Of a DNA stretch of 64,000 nt, positions 17,663 to 26,686 are shown piece by piece; the first letter of the stretch is position 1, and every line of letters begins with the position of its first letter. Origin of the DNA: SZUA-521 sp041738285. GTDB taxonomy: Bacteria; Pseudomonadota; Gammaproteobacteria; Pseudomonadales; Azotimanducaceae. The translations under genes were made by a program, and so were the position numbers. The DNA is taken from positions 1-64,000 of the forward strand of contig JBGSQB010000029.1 in assembly GCA_041738285.1 (NCBI GenBank). Direction: 5' to 3'. Below the pieces are notes generated by a model. It had not been told where the DNA came from. It did not search any database and saw only the letters and a program-made list of their open reading frames with translations.

Positions 17663-18399
17663 GAACGATCCCCAGGTGCCCTGATCACGAACACGGGCTT
17701 GCGCTCGCTCACCTTGGCCCAGGCCTTGCCGGTCTCTTCCACCGTCATCAGGTGAATGACTTCTGCCGCCACATGCTCGGCGGACATGAATACGGCGTCT
17801 GCCGTGCGCTGCGCTTCCGGGATGATGGCGGTGTCGATACCCCCAGGACAGATCGCGTTGATCCGAATGCCGCGCGCCGCCAGTGTCGGCCCGAGACTTC
17901 GGACGAGGCCGACCACGGCGTGTTTGCTCATTGCGTAGAGCGGATCCACTGAGTACGGCGTGATTCCAGCAAGTGAGGCCGTGACCACGATGGCAGCGCC
18001 CGGCTGCAATACGGGCAGCAGTGTCTTCAGGCCAAACACAATCCCATCGACGTTCACGCTCATCATCCGGCGATAGCGTTCGAGGGTCATGGCCTCCAAT
18101 TGATACTCGGCCAGGGGAGCAGAAGGCGGCGCGATCTGGATACCGGCGTTGAGATGAACGTGGGTGGGCACTCCCATGTCGTTCAGCACGTTCGCAACCG
18201 CTTGCCAGTCGTCCGGATTGCCGACATCGCAATGCAGATAGCGAACGCCCGTTTCGCTCGCGATGGCGGCGCCGTGGGTATCGTCGACATCCAGTGCGAG
18301 CACTCGCGCGCCGCCTGCGCTTGCAATCCGTGTGACTGCCGCGCCGATCCCGGATGCCGCGCCGGTCACCAGCCAGAAGGTCGACTGTGATGTTGTCAT
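17659..18399 (-). CDS. Short-chain dehydrogenase/reductase (SDR)
   Basis: A 246-residue classical SDR with NAD(P)-binding TGAASGIG (residues 12-19), NAG at 85-87 region (HLNAGIQ), and the catalytic Ser142, Tyr155 and Lys159 in ASLAGITPYS and YAMSKHA. CDV at 57-59 and the acidic residue in ALDVDD after strand 2 favour NAD over NADP. The product probably oxidises or reduces a hydroxy or keto group on an alcohol, acyl or steroid-like substrate. It reads toward the PPOX gene and is divergent from the LLM oxidoreductase gene, with about 147 bases between, which may hold both promoters. Confidence 0.9.
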   Translation of the reverse strand: MTTSQSTFWLVTGAASGIGAAVTRIASAGGARVLALDVDDTHGAAIASETGVRYLHCDVGNPDDWQAVANVLNDMGVPTHVHLNAGIQIAPPSAPLAEYQLEAMTLERYRRMMSVNVDGIVFGLKTLLPVLQPGAAIVVTASLAGITPYSVDPLYAMSKHAVVGLVRSLGPTLAARGIRINAICPGGIDTAIIPEAQRTADAVFMSAEHVAAEVIHLMTVEETGKAWAKVSERKPVFVIRAPGDRS

Positions 18400-18546
18400 G
18401 GTCTGTGTGCCGCTCGCGATCTACCGCGAGAATGTATCACCCCGCGCTCAGCTTGCGGGCGTTCGAGGCAGTGCGCGGTGTCGATTTGAGGATAACGCGC
18501 GAATCGTGCAGGCTTCGGCTTCCCTCGAGGCACATTTGGAGTGCTG

Positions 18547-19335
18547 ATGAAAGTTGGTCTCGCCTTCGCCAGCAGCATTGGTATTGATGGTCCGGACGCA
18601 TTGCAGATCTGCCGGCGCGCAGAAGCGGTGGGATTCGAATCGGTGTGGGGCGGCGAACATGTGATCCTCCCCGACGCCATCGCCTCCGCCTATCCCTATT
18701 CGGTCGACGGCAAGATTCCGGCGCAGCCCGATACACCGATTCCGGATCCGCTGATTCTGGCCAAGGAACTGGCGACGCTCGATCGCCTGTCCGGAGGACG
18801 TGTTGAACTCGGTCTCGGAGTCGGCTGGATGCGCGAAGAGTTCGACGCGCTCGGCGTGCCTTGGGAACGGCGCGGCGCGCGCAACGACGAGTACATTGCG
18901 GCCATGCGCGCACTGTGGGCAGGCCCACACGCGGAATTTCATGGTGAGTTTGTCGACTTCGCCCCGGCCACGTGTAGTCCGCGTCCGGTGCAGAAGTCGA
19001 TCCCCATCCTCGTGGGTGGCGACACCGACGCGGCGATCAGTCGTGCGGTGCGCATCGCCGATGGCTACTTTCCCGGCGAGGGCGACGCGGTGCGTCTCGG
19101 CAAACTCATCGCGCGTCTGCACGCCGCGGCGGAGCGCGCCGACCGCGACCCCAGCAGCATCGAAATCAACGCCATGTTCGGAACCCAGATGGCCGATCCA
19201 GTCGCTGGCGTCGAAGAGATGAAGGCGCTCGGTGTGGGTCGGATCATGGTGCCGGCATTCTTCTTTGCGGGCCCTGGCGGCCTCGACCGCCTCAGCGACT
19301 TCGGTGAGCGGGTGGTGACAGCGGCGCGCGGTTGA
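18547..19335 (+). CDS. LLM-class (luciferase-like) flavin/F420-dependent oxidoreductase
   Basis: A 262-residue TIM-barrel oxidoreductase of the bacterial luciferase superfamily. Diagnostic segments are ESVWGGEHVILP, LATLDRLSGGRVELGLGVGW and SIPILVGGDTDAA. The N-terminus resembles proteins annotated as F420-dependent LLM oxidoreductases, but FMN use cannot be excluded. GGAG at 18538-18541 lies 5 bases before the ATG at 18547, which decides the start over the GTG at 18541. It precedes a Rieske oxygenase gene by about 80 bases, so both may belong to one catabolic unit. Function: probably a monooxygenase or dehydrogenase step. Confidence 0.85.
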   Translation: MKVGLAFASSIGIDGPDALQICRRAEAVGFESVWGGEHVILPDAIASAYPYSVDGKIPAQPDTPIPDPLILAKELATLDRLSGGRVELGLGVGWMREEFDALGVPWERRGARNDEYIAAMRALWAGPHAEFHGEFVDFAPATCSPRPVQKSIPILVGGDTDAAISRAVRIADGYFPGEGDAVRLGKLIARLHAAAERADRDPSSIEINAMFGTQMADPVAGVEEMKALGVGRIMVPAFFFAGPGGLDRLSDFGERVVTAARG

Positions 19336-19414
19336 TTACCTGGCGATCCTGGGAGTCACCGTGTGTGGATGACTGATGTAGGATTCGACGCATACGCGAC
19401 GTGAGGAGCAAGCC

Positions 19415-20776
19415 ATGTCCGAAGTCCGGACGCTCAGAGAACTCGACTCATGGCCCGCACAGGTGACCCGCGGCCATACCATTCCCGGCTATCGATACAC
19501 ATCCCGCGAGTTCTTCGAACGAGAGTGGGAGCAGATGTGGACCAAAGTCTGGCTGCTGCTTGGGCGCGAATCGCAGATGCCCAATCCGGGCGACTGGCAA
19601 ATGGAGCAGGTCGGTCGCGAGTCGATCCTGATGGTGCGACAGAAGGACGGTGGCGTGAAGGCCTTCTTCAACGTCTGCCAGCATCGCGGCAACCCCCTGG
19701 TCGATGCACCCAAGGGCACGGTGAAGCGTTTCGTCTGCCGTTATCACAGCTGGGCGTACATGCCCGATGGGTCGCTGAATTTCGCACCCGACAAGGAAGA
19801 CTTCCCGGACGGTGACCCCTGCAAGCACGTGCGCCTCGAAGAACTCGCCTGCGAGACCTTCGCCGGTTTCGTCTGGGTGAACATGGAAAAGAACTGTGTG
19901 AGCCTCAAGGACTACCTCGGTCCGATCTGGGACGCGTGGAATCAGCTCGGGTTAGACGCCTGGCAACGCACATCCGCCCGGTCTGCGTGGGTGCCGTGCA
20001 ACTGGAAGGTGGTGCTCGACAACTTCAACGAGTCCTATCACGTTCCCACGGTGCACATGGCGGCCACACCCGATACCGACCGTAAGAAGATCACCAGCAA
20101 TATCAACACCTATTACAAGGAGACTCGGTTCGACCTGTCCAACGAAGGACACAATCGCATGGTGATGCAGGGCGGTTATGGCTCCGGGCAGACCGACAAG
20201 GAAGGCAACATCATGGAGCCGCTGGCCAGCACGCTGCGTGAATGGGGTATCGACCCCGCTGCATTCAAGGGTCGGCCGGAAGCCACGCGTGCAGCGCTGC
20301 AGGATGCCAAACGTAAACTCGGGCCGGCACGCGGGTACAAGCACTATGCCAATGTGCCGAATGAGCAGCTGACGGACGCCTTCCATTACACGTTGTTTCC
20401 CAACTTTGCAGTTTCGGTGTGGGCAGATGGATTTCACTTCCTGCGCGCGCGGCCGCACCACAACGATCCCGAGCAGTGCCTGTTCGACAACTGGTGGTAT
20501 TAGAGCCCGGCGGCGATCAAGCACCGGGAATGGACGATGGGTCAGCAGCTCGCCGAGGGACCGGAAGCAGAGGTCACGATGATCGACTACGCGACCGAAT
20601 CGATCGGGCCGGCGATCGAGGACGACATGCGCGTGTTCCTGACCCAGCAGACCGGGTTTCGTTCGCGCGGCTACAAGGGCGTGTACCTGTCTGATCAGGA
20701 GAAGCGCATTCGCCGCTATCACGAGTTGATCGACGATTACATCGAGGGGCGGCGCACGGCGGCTCGTATTTCATAG
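19415..20776 (+). pseudogene. Rieske non-haem iron oxygenase alpha subunit with an in-frame amber stop
   Basis: The frame reads as a complete 453-residue ring-hydroxylating oxygenase apart from a TAG at 20501-20503 (codon 363). The Rieske cluster is Cys88-x-His90 and Cys108-x2-His111; the mononuclear iron site is Asp202, His209 and His214 (DNFNESYHVPTVH). After the stop the same frame continues with a normal family C-terminus (EDDMRVFLTQQTGF, RSRGYKGVYLSDQE, RRYHELIDDYI). The truncated 362-residue product would lack the last iron-site aspartate/glutamate region and the C-terminal helices. This is either a recent nonsense mutation, a sequencing error or readthrough. A ribosome site AGGAGCAAG precedes ATG 19415. 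A reductase partner is not adjacent. Confidence 0.85.
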
Positions 20777-20802
20777 CGAAGTTCAACTGGGAGCGTTTTG
20801 GA

Positions 20803-21576
20803 ATGCGCAGCAAGACTGCCGCAGGTGGTGTTTTTGGGCTCGTGCTGCTGCTTGGCGCCTGCAGTGACACGCCGGCGCCGGACGAGCAACGATCGCCTGA
20901 CGATTCCGCTGCACCGAGCGCGCAGGCGTCATCGACAGCAGGACCGAAGACCCGTCCAGGCGGAGGCTTGATTGCCGAGCCATCGGATCTCGAAGGCAAC
21001 CTCGCGATCACGATCAAGTGGAACGCCACCATCGTTGTAGGCGTGCCCGAGGAAGGTCTGACCACGTCGGTCTTCAAGCGCACCGCGCAGTTGCTGTGTC
21101 CCGTGACATCCGGCTCTGAGGCGCCGTACTCGTATTTCGCGGCCATTGACGACCCAAACGGCGATCCGATGGCGCCGACCGGCGCCTATCAGGCCTGGTG
21201 GAATGAAGACTGCACCGGCAGCCTCACCGTTGAAGATACCTACCATGCGGATGATCCAACCCTTGCCGGGCCGGAACCCGTGGTGCGTACGACGGGTACG
21301 CGACCACTGCGTACAGGCGACACGCCGCTCACGGTCGAAACGGATCTGAATCGGGCGCGGACGCGCTACCTGTTCATCAGCCCGAGCACCGATGGCTTTC
21401 AGCAGGAAGCCGTTGCGGGCTATGAAGGCAAGCTCGTTGCCGCTTCGGCCGCGCCGATCGCCACCCTGGACTTTACGCTCGAAGGACCCATTGGCGATGG
21501 CAAGGGTGAGATCGCCGTTCAGGGCGGCGTGGTGCAGGTCGACTGGACGTTCTCACGCCGTCGTGCAGCGCCTTAG
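20803..21576 (+). CDS. Putative lipoprotein of unknown function
   Basis: A 257-residue protein with a lipoprotein signal peptide: basic start, hydrophobic core and lipobox LLGAC with Cys20. A low-complexity Asp/Pro/Ser/Ala linker (residues about 22-50) follows, then a beta-rich domain with no family that I recognise. Two cysteines (in LLCPV and DCTGS) could form a disulfide. It is expected in the outer or inner membrane facing the periplasm. It starts 26 bases after the Rieske gene and ends with a 4-base tail overlap with the next, convergent gene. Confidence 0.7.
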   Translation: MRSKTAAGGVFGLVLLLGACSDTPAPDEQRSPDDSAAPSAQASSTAGPKTRPGGGLIAEPSDLEGNLAITIKWNATIVVGVPEEGLTTSVFKRTAQLLCPVTSGSEAPYSYFAAIDDPNGDPMAPTGAYQAWWNEDCTGSLTVEDTYHADDPTLAGPEPVVRTTGTRPLRTGDTPLTVETDLNRARTRYLFISPSTDGFQQEAVAGYEGKLVAASAAPIATLDFTLEGPIGDGKGEIAVQGGVVQVDWTFSRRRAAP

Positions 21577-22262
21577 GAATTGAACAACGAGAGCCGTCGG
21601 CCTCGGGGCAGCGGCACCTTCTGCGCCAGCGGTAACTGGCAGATGCGATCCATGCGGGTCACGCTGCCGTCCGCGTACTCCCACACCAGCTGCTCGCCGT
21701 CGAGGCAGCGCTTCACGACGACCGGCCCCCAGCCGAACGCGTGGAACTCGAGCACACGCTCGTTCCAGATCATGCTGGCCGACGTGCGGGGGCAGTACTG
21801 CTTGTTGCCGATCATGAACAGCACGGCGCCCTCGGTATCGTCGGTGTTCATGGGCAACGTACTGTTCGGACCGTAGTCGTGAATGATCCCCGAGCTCGTG
21901 ACCACGGTGCGGGCGCCGCATTGCTCGACGCGCTCGACATGGCCAACGTGACCACCCTCGACACCGATCCACAGGCCGCGAATGTCGGCGGCGCCGTCGA
22001 CGAGCGGTTCAGTGCACGCGGCCAGGATCGGCAGCGGGAAGTGCGTGTAGCTGCAGCCCGGCGTGTTGCCCTTGGGAATATGCGCCGCCATCGCACCGCT
22101 GCCGTCGAGCACCGGCAATTCGCAGTAGTTGATCGCGCTGCCATCACCAGCGAGCGTCGCGGGGTCGATGGAGAGCGGCGGGCGGGCGGAAAAGAACAGC
22201 GCCCAGAACGCGGCGGCGGTGATCATGACCAGAACGACCGTGCTGCGAATCAGGTACCTCAC
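21573..22262 (-). CDS. Membrane-anchored or secreted protein of unknown function
   Basis: A 229-residue protein with a hydrophobic N-terminus (residues about 7-26, VVLVMITAAAFWALFF), either a signal anchor or an uncleaved signal. The rest is periplasmic in character with seven or so cysteines (YCELPV, GCSYTH, ACTEP, QCGART, YCPRT, KRCLDG, ICQLPL), probably paired as disulfides. I do not recognise the family. It lies directly upstream-to-downstream of the FAD oxidoreductase (4-base gap, same strand), so it may be co-transcribed with it. Confidence 0.65.
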   Translation of the reverse strand: MRYLIRSTVVLVMITAAAFWALFFSARPPLSIDPATLAGDGSAINYCELPVLDGSGAMAAHIPKGNTPGCSYTHFPLPILAACTEPLVDGAADIRGLWIGVEGGHVGHVERVEQCGARTVVTSSGIIHDYGPNSTLPMNTDDTEGAVLFMIGNKQYCPRTSASMIWNERVLEFHAFGWGPVVVKRCLDGEQLVWEYADGSVTRMDRICQLPLAQKVPLPRGRRLSLFNS

Positions 22263-22266
22263 AGAT

Positions 22267-23664
22267 TCATACCATCAGTCGCAGCAAAGGACTGATCCAT
22301 GGTTCTCCCGGCACCATCCCAAGTTCACGGCCGACGAATGGCGATCGCGTCAGCGGTGTGTCGAGGCCCGCCATGAGCTGCGCCAGCGTGCGACCGGCTG
22401 CGATCGACGTGCTCACGCCTTCGCCCGAGTAGCCGAGCGCGTAGAACACGCCCTCGTGTTCCGGGTGACGTCCGAGCGAGAACAGGAAATCCCGGGTGAT
22501 GCACACGTTGCCACCCCAGCGGTGCGTGATCTCGACGCCTTTGAGTTGTGGCCACAGCCGGCCCGTCAGATAGTCCTCGAGAAAGTTCGTTTCCGTGCGC
22601 AGGTTGCCGTTGTGCAGTGCATTGCCGTAGTGATGTGTGGGGTGGCCGCCACCGATCAGTACCCGGTTGTCGGCGGTGAGGATGGCGTAGAAGTAGCCTT
22701 CGCCAGTACCGCCGAGACTCAACTGTTCGCCGTGCGCAAAGCCGATCGCGTCGAGTTGTGCCGCGCGCAGTGGTTCGGTTGCGATCACGTTCGAGATCAT
22801 CGGCACGTAGCGATCGGAGAATTCGCCCACCGTGCGTGAATAGGCATTGGTCGCGAGCACGATCTGGTTGGCTTCGATCACACCGTATTCGGTGATGGCG
22901 CGGGGGCGGGCGCCGCCTTCGATGCCCATGACTTTGGTCCCTTCGAAGATCGCAACTGGCGAGTCGATGAGTCGACTGCGCAGTCCCAATGCGAGCTTGC
23001 CCGGGTGGATGTTCGCCGAGCCATCGTCGAAGAACGCGCCCGCGGCAAAGTCATCGGTGTGGTACCGGGATGCGAGCGCCGAACGGTCGAGGCGCTCGAC
23101 CGCTACGCCGAGTGATTCGACGGCCGCCGCCTGACCTTGGAACCATGGCAGATCGTCGTCTGCGCGCACGACGTTGAGTTGGCGCGCCGGCGTGAAGTCA
23201 CATGCCAGGCCATCGTTGCTCAAGTTACGAACGATCTCGACGCCAGCCAACATGAATTCGCGTGCCGGAGCTGCCAGTGCGGAATTGCCGGCGATGGCGT
23301 TGTAGTTGGCGCCCATGCACCAGCCGCCGTTGCGGCCACTCGCTCCGAACCCGCACCGGGCGCCATCGATCAACGTGATCCGGGCATCGGGCCGCAGTGA
23401 AAGGAGGTGCCAAGCAGTCGACAGCCCGGTGAATCCGCCGCCGATGATGAGTATGTCGGCCTCATGCTGGCGGTTGGTGAGAGGTGGCAAAGGCGCGTGC
23501 GCGTGGTATCCGGCGCTGTCCATCCAGTAGCTGCCGGCTGCGTGCTCGAGTGCCCACGGCGGGCGGGCATCGCTGCGGAACAGTCGCTCCCAACCCTTTC
23601 CCGCGGCAAGCGTGCCGGCCGTACCAACGCCCAGTCCGATCAGAAATGCGCGCCGTTGTGCCAT
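22267..23664 (-). CDS. FAD-dependent amino-acid/amine oxidoreductase (DAO family), exported
   Basis: A 465-residue flavoprotein of the DAO family. A twin-arginine-like leader (QRRAFLIGLGVGTAGTLAAG, residues 2-21) precedes a dinucleotide fold beginning ADILIIGGGFTGLSTAWHL. Further family segments are GARCGFGASGRNGGWCMG, NQIVLATNAYS, and the C-terminal FYALGYSGEGVSTS. It resembles gamma-glutamylputrescine oxidase and related amine or amino-acid oxidases that make H2O2 or pass electrons to quinone. The start at 23664 is preferred because the leader begins there; an ATG at 23709 would add 15 residues. Probably transferred folded to the periplasm by Tat, which would suit a flavoprotein. Confidence 0.85.
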   Translation of the reverse strand: MAQRRAFLIGLGVGTAGTLAAGKGWERLFRSDARPPWALEHAAGSYWMDSAGYHAHAPLPPLTNRQHEADILIIGGGFTGLSTAWHLLSLRPDARITLIDGARCGFGASGRNGGWCMGANYNAIAGNSALAAPAREFMLAGVEIVRNLSNDGLACDFTPARQLNVVRADDDLPWFQGQAAAVESLGVAVERLDRSALASRYHTDDFAAGAFFDDGSANIHPGKLALGLRSRLIDSPVAIFEGTKVMGIEGGARPRAITEYGVIEANQIVLATNAYSRTVGEFSDRYVPMISNVIATEPLRAAQLDAIGFAHGEQLSLGGTGEGYFYAILTADNRVLIGGGHPTHHYGNALHNGNLRTETNFLEDYLTGRLWPQLKGVEITHRWGGNVCITRDFLFSLGRHPEHEGVFYALGYSGEGVSTSIAAGRTLAQLMAGLDTPLTRSPFVGRELGMVPGEPWISPLLRLMV

Positions 23665-23835
23665 CGTTGCAAACCCTCGTGATGCCGGCCTCGAAACTAT
23701 CACACGCAAATATGTGAACGCGCCGACAATTTGGTCGTACGGGTGCGCGTTCAGGAACGATTCAGGCGCCGATTGTTACTGTGTGCATCGTACTGTTATG
23801 GTCGCAAACTGACTTGCGCCTCTGAGGTATCGAAG

Positions 23836-24018
23836 ATGTCCAGATCGATGAGCGTGATGTTGATTTCGCTCCTGGCGGTTGGCTGCACGCCGACCGTCAA
23901 GGTCGCAACCGATGAACCGATTACCATCAACCTGAACGTGAACATCAAGCATGAGATCCTGGTCAAGGTGGACCGGCAGCTCGATGATCTGTTCAGCGAG
24001 AACAAGGGCATTTTCTAG
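23836..24018 (+). CDS. ynbE: YnbE-family outer-membrane lipoprotein
   Basis: A 60-residue lipoprotein. The signal peptide ends in LLAVGC (Cys17), and the mature part reads EPITINLNVNIKHEI then a short acidic C-terminus, closely matching E. coli YnbE (which has EPITINMNVKIEHEI). In E. coli YnbE multimers are proposed to extend the YdbH groove at the outer membrane by beta-strand augmentation, and YdbL acts as an accessory. It is followed after 13 bases by ydbL, as in E. coli, but the third partner ydbH is 8 kb upstream in another operon. Confidence 0.9.
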   Translation: MSRSMSVMLISLLAVGCTPTVKVATDEPITINLNVNIKHEILVKVDRQLDDLFSENKGIF

Positions 24019-24031
24019 AGGAACCATTGTG

Positions 24032-24364
24032 ATGTTTGCCAAGAAATTTGCAGCAATCGTACTGGCCGTGATGCTTGCGCCGCTTGCGTTCGCAGAAGTC
24101 TCGCTCGACGATGCCAAGCGCGACGGTCTCGTCGGTGAAGACGCGAGCGGCTACGTCGCGGCGGTTGCCGCGGCGCCGACCAAGGAAGTGCGTGCGCTGG
24201 TCAAGAGTGTCAACGACAAGCGTCGCGCGGAGTACGAGCGCATCGCCGAAGACAACGACATCGAGCTGTCGGACGTGGAGCAGCTGGCTGGCCGCAAGGC
24301 GATCGAGAAGACCGAGTCCGGCCACTATATCCGCCTGCCCGGGAGCAGCTGGCAACCCAAGTAG
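24032..24364 (+). CDS. ydbL: YdbL-family periplasmic protein (DUF1318)
   Basis: A 110-residue protein with a Sec signal peptide (MFAKKFAAIVLAVML, cleavage near AFA-E) and the DUF1318 core: LDDAKRDGLVGEDASGYV, VKSVNDKRRAEYERIA and GRKAIEKTESGHYIRLP. In E. coli YdbL is a periplasmic helper of the YdbH-YnbE phospholipid bridge. AGAGGAACC lies upstream of the ATG at 24032. Gene order ynbE-ydbL is conserved. Confidence 0.9.
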   Translation: MFAKKFAAIVLAVMLAPLAFAEVSLDDAKRDGLVGEDASGYVAAVAAAPTKEVRALVKSVNDKRRAEYERIAEDNDIELSDVEQLAGRKAIEKTESGHYIRLPGSSWQPK

Positions 24365-24386
24365 GCACCGCGCGTGCCACCGATTG

Positions 24387-24929
24387 ATGGCTAGCGTCTT
24401 TCATGTATCCGAAGACCCTGATATCGGGGTCTTCGCCCCCAAAGGCAGTGGGCTCGTGTGGGCCATCACCGCCGAGCGCCTGCCCAACTATCTGGTGCCC
24501 AGAGATTGTCCGCGCGTGACCTTCTATGCCTTACCGAACACAACGCCGGCGGATCGCGCGCGGTATCTGTGCGGCGCGACGATCGTTGTGGTGATCGAAG
24601 CGGCGTGGCTTGTGCGGTGTGAAGACACGGCGTTGACGGTGTACGAGTTCGACGCCGCGCAGTTCGAATTGAAAGACGCGATCGCCGGGTACTACACCAC
24701 GGCATCAACGATCCGGCCAATCGGCAGGCGACGGATCGAGCGGCCGCTCGATGCGTTGCGAGAGCGCGGTGTGGTCGTTCGCGTGCTCGAGAGTCTCTGG
24801 CAATTGCGCGAAGACGTCGCGAAGTCGAGCCTTGGCTTCTCCATCATCCGGATGCGTAATGCCCAACCACCGCCGGAGGGATTCGTCAGCGCATTCGAGG
24901 TATCAGTCGGATCAGTCGCGAAGGGCTAG
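24387..24929 (+). CDS. DUF6886 family protein
   Basis: A 180-residue cytosolic protein beginning VFHVSEDPDIGVFAPKG and continuing GLVWAITAERLPNYLVPRDCPRVTF, the signature start of the DUF6886 family, whose members are of unknown function and structurally resemble small enzymes acting on proteins or nucleotides only by speculation. Length fits the family. It starts 22 bases after ydbL and may be expressed with ynbE-ydbL. The ATG at 24387 matches the family N-terminus. Confidence 0.8.
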   Translation: MASVFHVSEDPDIGVFAPKGSGLVWAITAERLPNYLVPRDCPRVTFYALPNTTPADRARYLCGATIVVVIEAAWLVRCEDTALTVYEFDAAQFELKDAIAGYYTTASTIRPIGRRRIERPLDALRERGVVVRVLESLWQLREDVAKSSLGFSIIRMRNAQPPPEGFVSAFEVSVGSVAKG

Positions 24930-25043
24930 ACGAAGTGTCTTGGTCGGGTGGGGATCCGGACAACGGATTTGAATCATTCTTGCGTGTAGGAGAGTACCCT
25001 TCGAAGTCATGCTCGCAGGTCGGGGGACTTAGGGGGATTGGCC

Positions 25044-26108
25044 ATGCGTGTTTTGTTCGCGTCGACTCTTGTTCGAGCCGCTTCAGTGCACCGTGTTGTT
25101 GCGGCGCTCATCGCCTTGGCGGGTCTGGTTGCGCTTCACATCCAGGCCGCGCCGCCGGATGATGCGGCCGCTTGCGCGGGGACGGAGGCGGCAAGCGGTA
25201 TTCCAGCGTGCACGCGCCTCATTGAATCCGGCAATCCGATCGCGGTCGCCAATGGCTACGCCAAGCGCGGCAAGTTCCACGCCGAGCAGGAGGAGTGGGA
25301 TCGAGCGCTTGCGGACCTGAACGAAGCCATGCGTCTGAATCCAGGCGACGCCGACGTGCAGTACCACCGCGGTTACTGTTTCGCTGTCCTTGGGCAATAC
25401 GAGCAGGCGCTCGCCGCGCTCAGCGAGTCCATTCGCCTCGATCCGCGTGGCGCGGCGGAGTCGTATCAACTTCGCGGCCGGATATTTTCAGATGTAGGCG
25501 AAATCGATGCCGCTATGCAGGCGTTCAGCGCGGCGATCAACATTGATCCAGCGCATGTAGACGCGCTGATCAGCCGCGGCGCGATGCATCAACTCAAACG
25601 CGAGTTCGAACCGGCGCTGGCGGACTACTCTCGCGCTATTGAGATCGACCCCGGCTATTTTTTTCCCTACGACAGCCGAGGCGTGTTGTATGTCACCACC
25701 AACCGAGTTGGTGCTGCGATCGCCGACTTCGATCAGGCGATCAAGCTGAATCCCGACTACGCAACTGCATATCGAAATCGCGGCATGGCGTACCTGTTAC
25801 AGAAGCAGTTCGATCGTGCCATTGCGGACCTCGGTCAGGCGATTCGCATGGAGCCGAGTGATGCCGAGGCGTACCTGCAGCGCGCCACCGCGCACGCGAT
25901 GCAAGGTAAAACCGACGTGGCCATCGCGGACTTGAATCGCGTGATTCAGATTCAGCCCAATAACGTGCAGGCCCTTTCGCTGCGCGCTGGATTGCTTGAA
26001 CAAGCCGGAGAACGCGAGGCCGCACTCGCCGACCACCGGACGATTCTTCGGGTTGACCCCGGTAACGCAAAGAGTAGCGAAGCCTTGAAACAGCCAGGTG
26101 GTCCCTGA
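25044..26108 (+). CDS. Exported tetratricopeptide-repeat protein
   Basis: A 354-residue protein with an N-terminal signal or anchor (residues about 15-38, RVVAALIALAGLVALHI) followed by eight or so TPR units from about residue 60 to 340, each with the pattern A..D...AI.L.P....AY..RG. The repeats begin AKRGKFHAEQEEWDRALADL and end AALADHRTILRVDP. A short cysteine-bearing N-terminal stretch (CAGTEAASGIPACTRLI) matches a small motif common before TPR arrays in exported proteins. It should be a periplasmic scaffold; no partner is adjacent. GGGGGATTGGCC precedes the ATG. Confidence 0.85.
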   Translation: MRVLFASTLVRAASVHRVVAALIALAGLVALHIQAAPPDDAAACAGTEAASGIPACTRLIESGNPIAVANGYAKRGKFHAEQEEWDRALADLNEAMRLNPGDADVQYHRGYCFAVLGQYEQALAALSESIRLDPRGAAESYQLRGRIFSDVGEIDAAMQAFSAAINIDPAHVDALISRGAMHQLKREFEPALADYSRAIEIDPGYFFPYDSRGVLYVTTNRVGAAIADFDQAIKLNPDYATAYRNRGMAYLLQKQFDRAIADLGQAIRMEPSDAEAYLQRATAHAMQGKTDVAIADLNRVIQIQPNNVQALSLRAGLLEQAGEREAALADHRTILRVDPGNAKSSEALKQPGGP

Positions 26109-26686
26109 TCACGAGTCCTGAAGTCGACTCATATGATTCGGGTCCTTGGTGAACGGTCCTCCTGCGCGATCCGATGCTTCGCGGCGCCCTGTTGCCTGCC
26201 GCGTCGGTTCAAATGCCGGCACGGTCGAATTGATTGTGTTGAGTTGGCCGCCCTGAAATCCCGTGTGACGACCGTCAGGCCAGCGCCGACTGGTGGGAAG
26301 GTGTGGACGATCAAAGAGAACGAGGACTAAAGTAGGTGGCCAGGCGCTACCTGTCCGTTGGGTAGTCTGCGCAAGCGCGTCCTGTACCAGATCGAGCGGC
26401 TTGCGCTTCCACACGACGACCCAGCTACGCGCATGCTGGCGGTCCGGTCATCGGCACGAAAGGATACGTCCATGTCGTCCTCGAGCCGTGCACGAAGAGC
26501 GTTTCCTCGACCAAACCGCTGCGAACGCTGGGCTCGGCGCCGGGATCCCACTGATTCGACTTTCATTCTGCAGAGGGCCTCTCGCATGCTGGGCGAGTGT
26601 CGTGCGAATCAGGCGGCCGCGCAGTCTGGGTGCGAGACGCGGTTGCGAACGGATGCCTGCGTGGGTTTCTCAATGGGAGATCATCG
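26109..26686. other. 578-base intergenic stretch without a recognisable gene
   Basis: All six frames carry only short, arginine-, serine- and cysteine-rich translations with no family signature and no consistent coding bias. The base composition looks like decayed coding DNA rather than a promoter region alone. The last tens of bases before 26687 (TCAATGGGAGATCATCG) contain the OmpA-family ribosome site GGGAG. No hairpin strong enough to call a terminator was found. Confidence 0.5.

Noticed and set aside
24410..24435. Near-perfect 26-base palindrome CGAAGACC...GGTCTTCG
   Set aside because: It lies inside the first codons of the DUF6886 gene, whose protein sequence (SEDPDIGVFAP) is itself conserved, so the symmetry is probably a by-product of codon use.
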